DNA of 7,178 nucleotides from Chloroflexota bacterium (GTDB lineage Bacteria > Chloroflexota > Anaerolineae > Anaerolineales > E44-bin32). The position numbers and the translations under genes were made by a program. Location of the stretch: NCBI GenBank assembly GCA_026390045.1, contig JAPLGR010000176.1:1-7178 (forward strand), written 5' to 3'. The notes beneath the pieces were generated by a model. That model was not told the DNA's origin and searched no databases. It saw nothing but the letters and a program-made list of their open reading frames with translations. Shown here piece after piece: positions 5,617 to 7,178 of this stretch; position 1 is the first letter of the stretch, and every line of letters starts with the position of its first letter.

Positions 5617-6719
5617 GCGATCATCTCGAGGAAGGCCTCCAGGCGCGTGCGCGCCTGGTGCGAGACCGCGTCGTTCAGGTCGACCTCCACCGTGATCGAC
5701 GGCAGCCCGGCATCGCGCAGCCCGCGACGCAGCACCGGCAAGTCAAACAGCTCCGGTTCACAGAACTTCACGTCATGGAAGACAACGCCGCGCGAACCGG
5801 TGGAATGCGCTAACCCCAGCAGGTGGTCGAGGCGATCCTGGATTGGGGACCCCCGCGTCGAATCGGGCGACCCGCCGAGCAGGCTCTCGGCCAGGCGCAT
5901 GAACGGATCGCGGCTCCTGCCTGCGGGATAGAGCCTGCGTCCACAGCAGGCCAGATCGTCGGCAATGACCGACGCGCCCAGCTCGTCCACGGCTCGCAGC
6001 ATGTCCATCGGTTCGGGCACGATGCCCGAAAGGACTATGGGGATCTTCGGCGGACTCTTCACCGCAGGCATAGCGAGGATCGCCCGGGCGAGGCTCACGA
6101 ATGAGTCGAGAGGCAGGAACTCGCGCGCCCGGACCAAGTGGTAGAAGTCAAACGTGGTCAGCGGAAGCGTCGGCCGCTGCTCGTGCACCCGCCGCAGCAG
6201 ATCGTCGGCGACCTCCTCGTCCAGGATGGCCTGCATCAGCTCAGATTCGGAAGGGGTGCGCTGCGTCACTTCCGCCAGCCGTTGATGCAGAGCGCGGAAC
6301 TCGTCGGCCAGGAAGGCTGTTCCCTCGGGCGCCGGGTTGCGCGGCAGGTAGAGCGGCAGAACCGGCTGCGCCGGATGGACGAAGTCAAGCAGCACGCTCC
6401 CCAGCCCCTGGAGGGAGTCGCAGGCATGAGGCACGATCAGCAGGTCGGCGATCTGCAAGCCGCCGGACTCGAGGAATGACAACGCGTTGCGAACGATCGA
6501 GCAGACGTAGGGCTGCAAGCGCGAGGCGGCGCGCGCTGCATCAACGTTCGGCGGCCCCCAGACCTCCATCGGCAGGATCCCGAAGGCACGCAGCAGGGCG
6601 CGCGGGTAGTGGATGGGCAGGACGGCCGCTACCAGCCCGCCCCGTTCGTGGTGCGCCCGGGCGAGGTCGCGCCGGCGTGGGATGGATGGGAGTGGGGCGA
6701 CGTTCACGTCAGGCTGCAT
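5613..6719 (-). CDS. 2-hydroxyacyl-CoA dehydratase / benzoyl-CoA reductase family, smaller (BcrC-like) subunit
   Basis: This encodes 368 residues from ATG at 6719. An in-frame ATG at 6791 would add 24 Arg/Pro-rich residues and overlap the ligase gene by 56 nt, so I prefer 6719. A TTG 12 nt upstream is possible too, and none of these starts has a clear ribosome binding site. Family signatures are LQPYVCSIVRNAL (Cys73), LIVPHACDSLQGLGSVL (Cys100), PIVLSGIVPEPMDMLRAVDELGASVIADDLACCGRRLY (a typical mid-protein block) and VVFHDVKFCEPELFDLPVLRRGL (Cys320), ending LPSITVEVDLNDAVSHQARTRLEAFLEMI. Cys73, Cys100 and Cys320 are the natural ligands of one [4Fe-4S] cluster. It should form the heterodimer with the 442-residue subunit, whose ATG overlaps its TGA. 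The stop of the acyl-CoA ligase lies 16 nt upstream. Confidence 0.9.
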   Translation of the reverse strand: MQPDVNVAPLPSIPRRRDLARAHHERGGLVAAVLPIHYPRALLRAFGILPMEVWGPPNVDAARAASRLQPYVCSIVRNALSFLESGGLQIADLLIVPHACDSLQGLGSVLLDFVHPAQPVLPLYLPRNPAPEGTAFLADEFRALHQRLAEVTQRTPSESELMQAILDEEVADDLLRRVHEQRPTLPLTTFDFYHLVRAREFLPLDSFVSLARAILAMPAVKSPPKIPIVLSGIVPEPMDMLRAVDELGASVIADDLACCGRRLYPAGRSRDPFMRLAESLLGGSPDSTRGSPIQDRLDHLLGLAHSTGSRGVVFHDVKFCEPELFDLPVLRRGLRDAGLPSITVEVDLNDAVSHQARTRLEAFLEMIA

Positions 6720-6735
6720 GGCGCCGGCCAAGGGT

Positions 6736-7178
6736 CTATGTCGGCGTCCCTCCGGAGGGCTTCGCCCCCTCGGCTTCCTCGCGTAGCGCACGGCGCAGGA
6801 TCTTGCCCACCAGCGTCTTGGGAAGCTCGGTACGGAACTCGACGGTGCGCGGCACCTTGTACGGCGCCAGGTTCTGCTTGCAGTAGGCGATGATCTCCTC
6901 CGCGGTCGCGGTCTCGCCGTCCTTGAGCACGACCAGCGCCTTGACTACTTCGCCGCGCTCCGGAACAAGCACACCGAACACGGCGGCTTCCCGAATCTTG
7001 GGGTGTGCGAACAACACGTCATCGATCTCGCGCGGGTAGATGTTGTAGCCGCCGGCGCCCAGGATCATATCCTTCTTGCGGTCGACGATCCGGAAGTAGC
7101 CGTCCGGCTCCATCAGCGCCAGGTCGCCGGTGAGCAGCCACGGTCCGCCGCCGCTCGGATCGGAACGCATGACCTTGG
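6736..7178 (-). CDS. AMP-forming acyl-CoA ligase, C-terminal part (partial)
   Basis: The frame is open to the window edge, so the start and most of the N-terminal domain lie outside; 146 residues are visible. It shows the adenylate-forming enzyme motifs WLLTGDLALMEPDGYF (ribose-binding Asp of TGDLA), the hinge DRKKDMI, GGYNIYPREIDDVLFAHPKI (start of the C-terminal subdomain) and PKTLVGKILRRALRE (A10 with the catalytic lysine). These fit FadD-like or aryl-CoA ligases. The enzyme activates a carboxylic acid with ATP to an acyl-adenylate and then to the CoA thioester. Placed at the head of the dehydratase/reductase genes, it probably supplies their CoA substrate or handles the product. The tail after the A10 region is short and Gly/Pro-rich. 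The substrate-binding pocket is outside the window, so the acid cannot be guessed. Confidence 0.93.
   Translation of the reverse strand, partial: KVMRSDPSGGGPWLLTGDLALMEPDGYFRIVDRKKDMILGAGGYNIYPREIDDVLFAHPKIREAAVFGVLVPERGEVVKALVVLKDGETATAEEIIAYCKQNLAPYKVPRTVEFRTELPKTLVGKILRRALREEAEGAKPSGGTPT
6748..6771 (-). repeat. Overlapping inverted repeats at the 3' end of the ligase gene
   Basis: A perfect 12-bp palindrome (CCCTCCGGAGGG, 6748-6759) overlaps a second hairpin at 6755-6771, which on the minus strand reads GAGGGGGCGAAGCCCTC with a GCGAAGC core, a very stable mini-hairpin as DNA. The two structures share the CCCTC arm and exclude each other. They lie within the last codons of the ligase, 10-33 nt before its stop. 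Coding constraint and GC richness may explain them; a role in mRNA processing or partial termination ahead of the enzyme subunits is conceivable. Confidence 0.3.

Noticed and set aside
4363..5931. A 522-codon open frame on the plus strand, antisense to the two enzyme subunits
   Set aside because: It lies wholly opposite well-supported genes with conserved motifs, its translation is rich in Arg, His and Gln with no recognisable domain, and long antisense frames are common in GC-rich DNA.
6720..6791. A 24-codon N-terminal extension of the smaller enzyme subunit
   Set aside because: It is Arg/Pro-rich, overlaps the ligase 3' end and does not resemble the start of the family.
6101..6886. A 261-codon plus-strand open frame opposite the smaller subunit and ligase
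   Set aside because: Its translation is low-complexity Arg/Ala/Pro/Ser, typical of the shadow of a GC-rich gene; the opposite strand carries clear protein families.

Overview
This is a 7.2 kb GC-rich bacterial window that looks chromosomal. One gene end lies on the plus strand (positions 1-207). All other genes lie on the minus strand and read from right to left. There are no tRNA or rRNA genes, CRISPR arrays or insertion sequences that I can see. The gene families (exported SIMPL protein with a Pro/Thr linker, PhoB/PhoR-type two-component pair, FadD-like ligase, 2-hydroxyacyl-CoA dehydratase/benzoyl-CoA reductase-like enzyme) and the base composition suggest an anaerobic or facultative environmental bacterium. 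Chloroflexota is a plausible guess, but the sequence alone does not settle the phylum.

Right part (7178 down to 3489): a tight minus-strand operon for an oxygen-sensitive radical CoA-ester enzyme. It holds the C-terminal end of an AMP-forming acyl-CoA ligase (cut by the window edge), a 368-residue dehydratase/reductase subunit, a 442-residue partner subunit and a 265-residue ATP-dependent activase. Spacing is 16 nt, then a 4-nt overlap (ATGA), then 1 nt, so the last three genes are probably translationally coupled. The likely logic is that the ligase makes an acyl-CoA, the activase uses ATP to push a low-potential electron into the iron-sulfur enzyme, and the two-subunit enzyme either removes water from a 2-hydroxyacyl-CoA or reduces an aromatic acyl-CoA. 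The substrate cannot be read from the sequence.

Middle part (3371 down to 1192): an OmpR/PhoB-type response regulator followed after 2 nt by a membrane sensor histidine kinase. The 117-nt gap upstream holds an extended -10-like element 7 nt before the regulator ATG and no Shine-Dalgarno, so the message may be leaderless.

Left part (1128 down to 313): a secreted SIMPL/DUF541 protein 63 nt behind the kinase, with its own strong ribosome binding site. It may be co-transcribed with the two-component pair and act in the cell envelope. It converges on the end of a ComEC-like gene (1-207). The 105-nt gap between them holds a perfect 28-bp palindrome.
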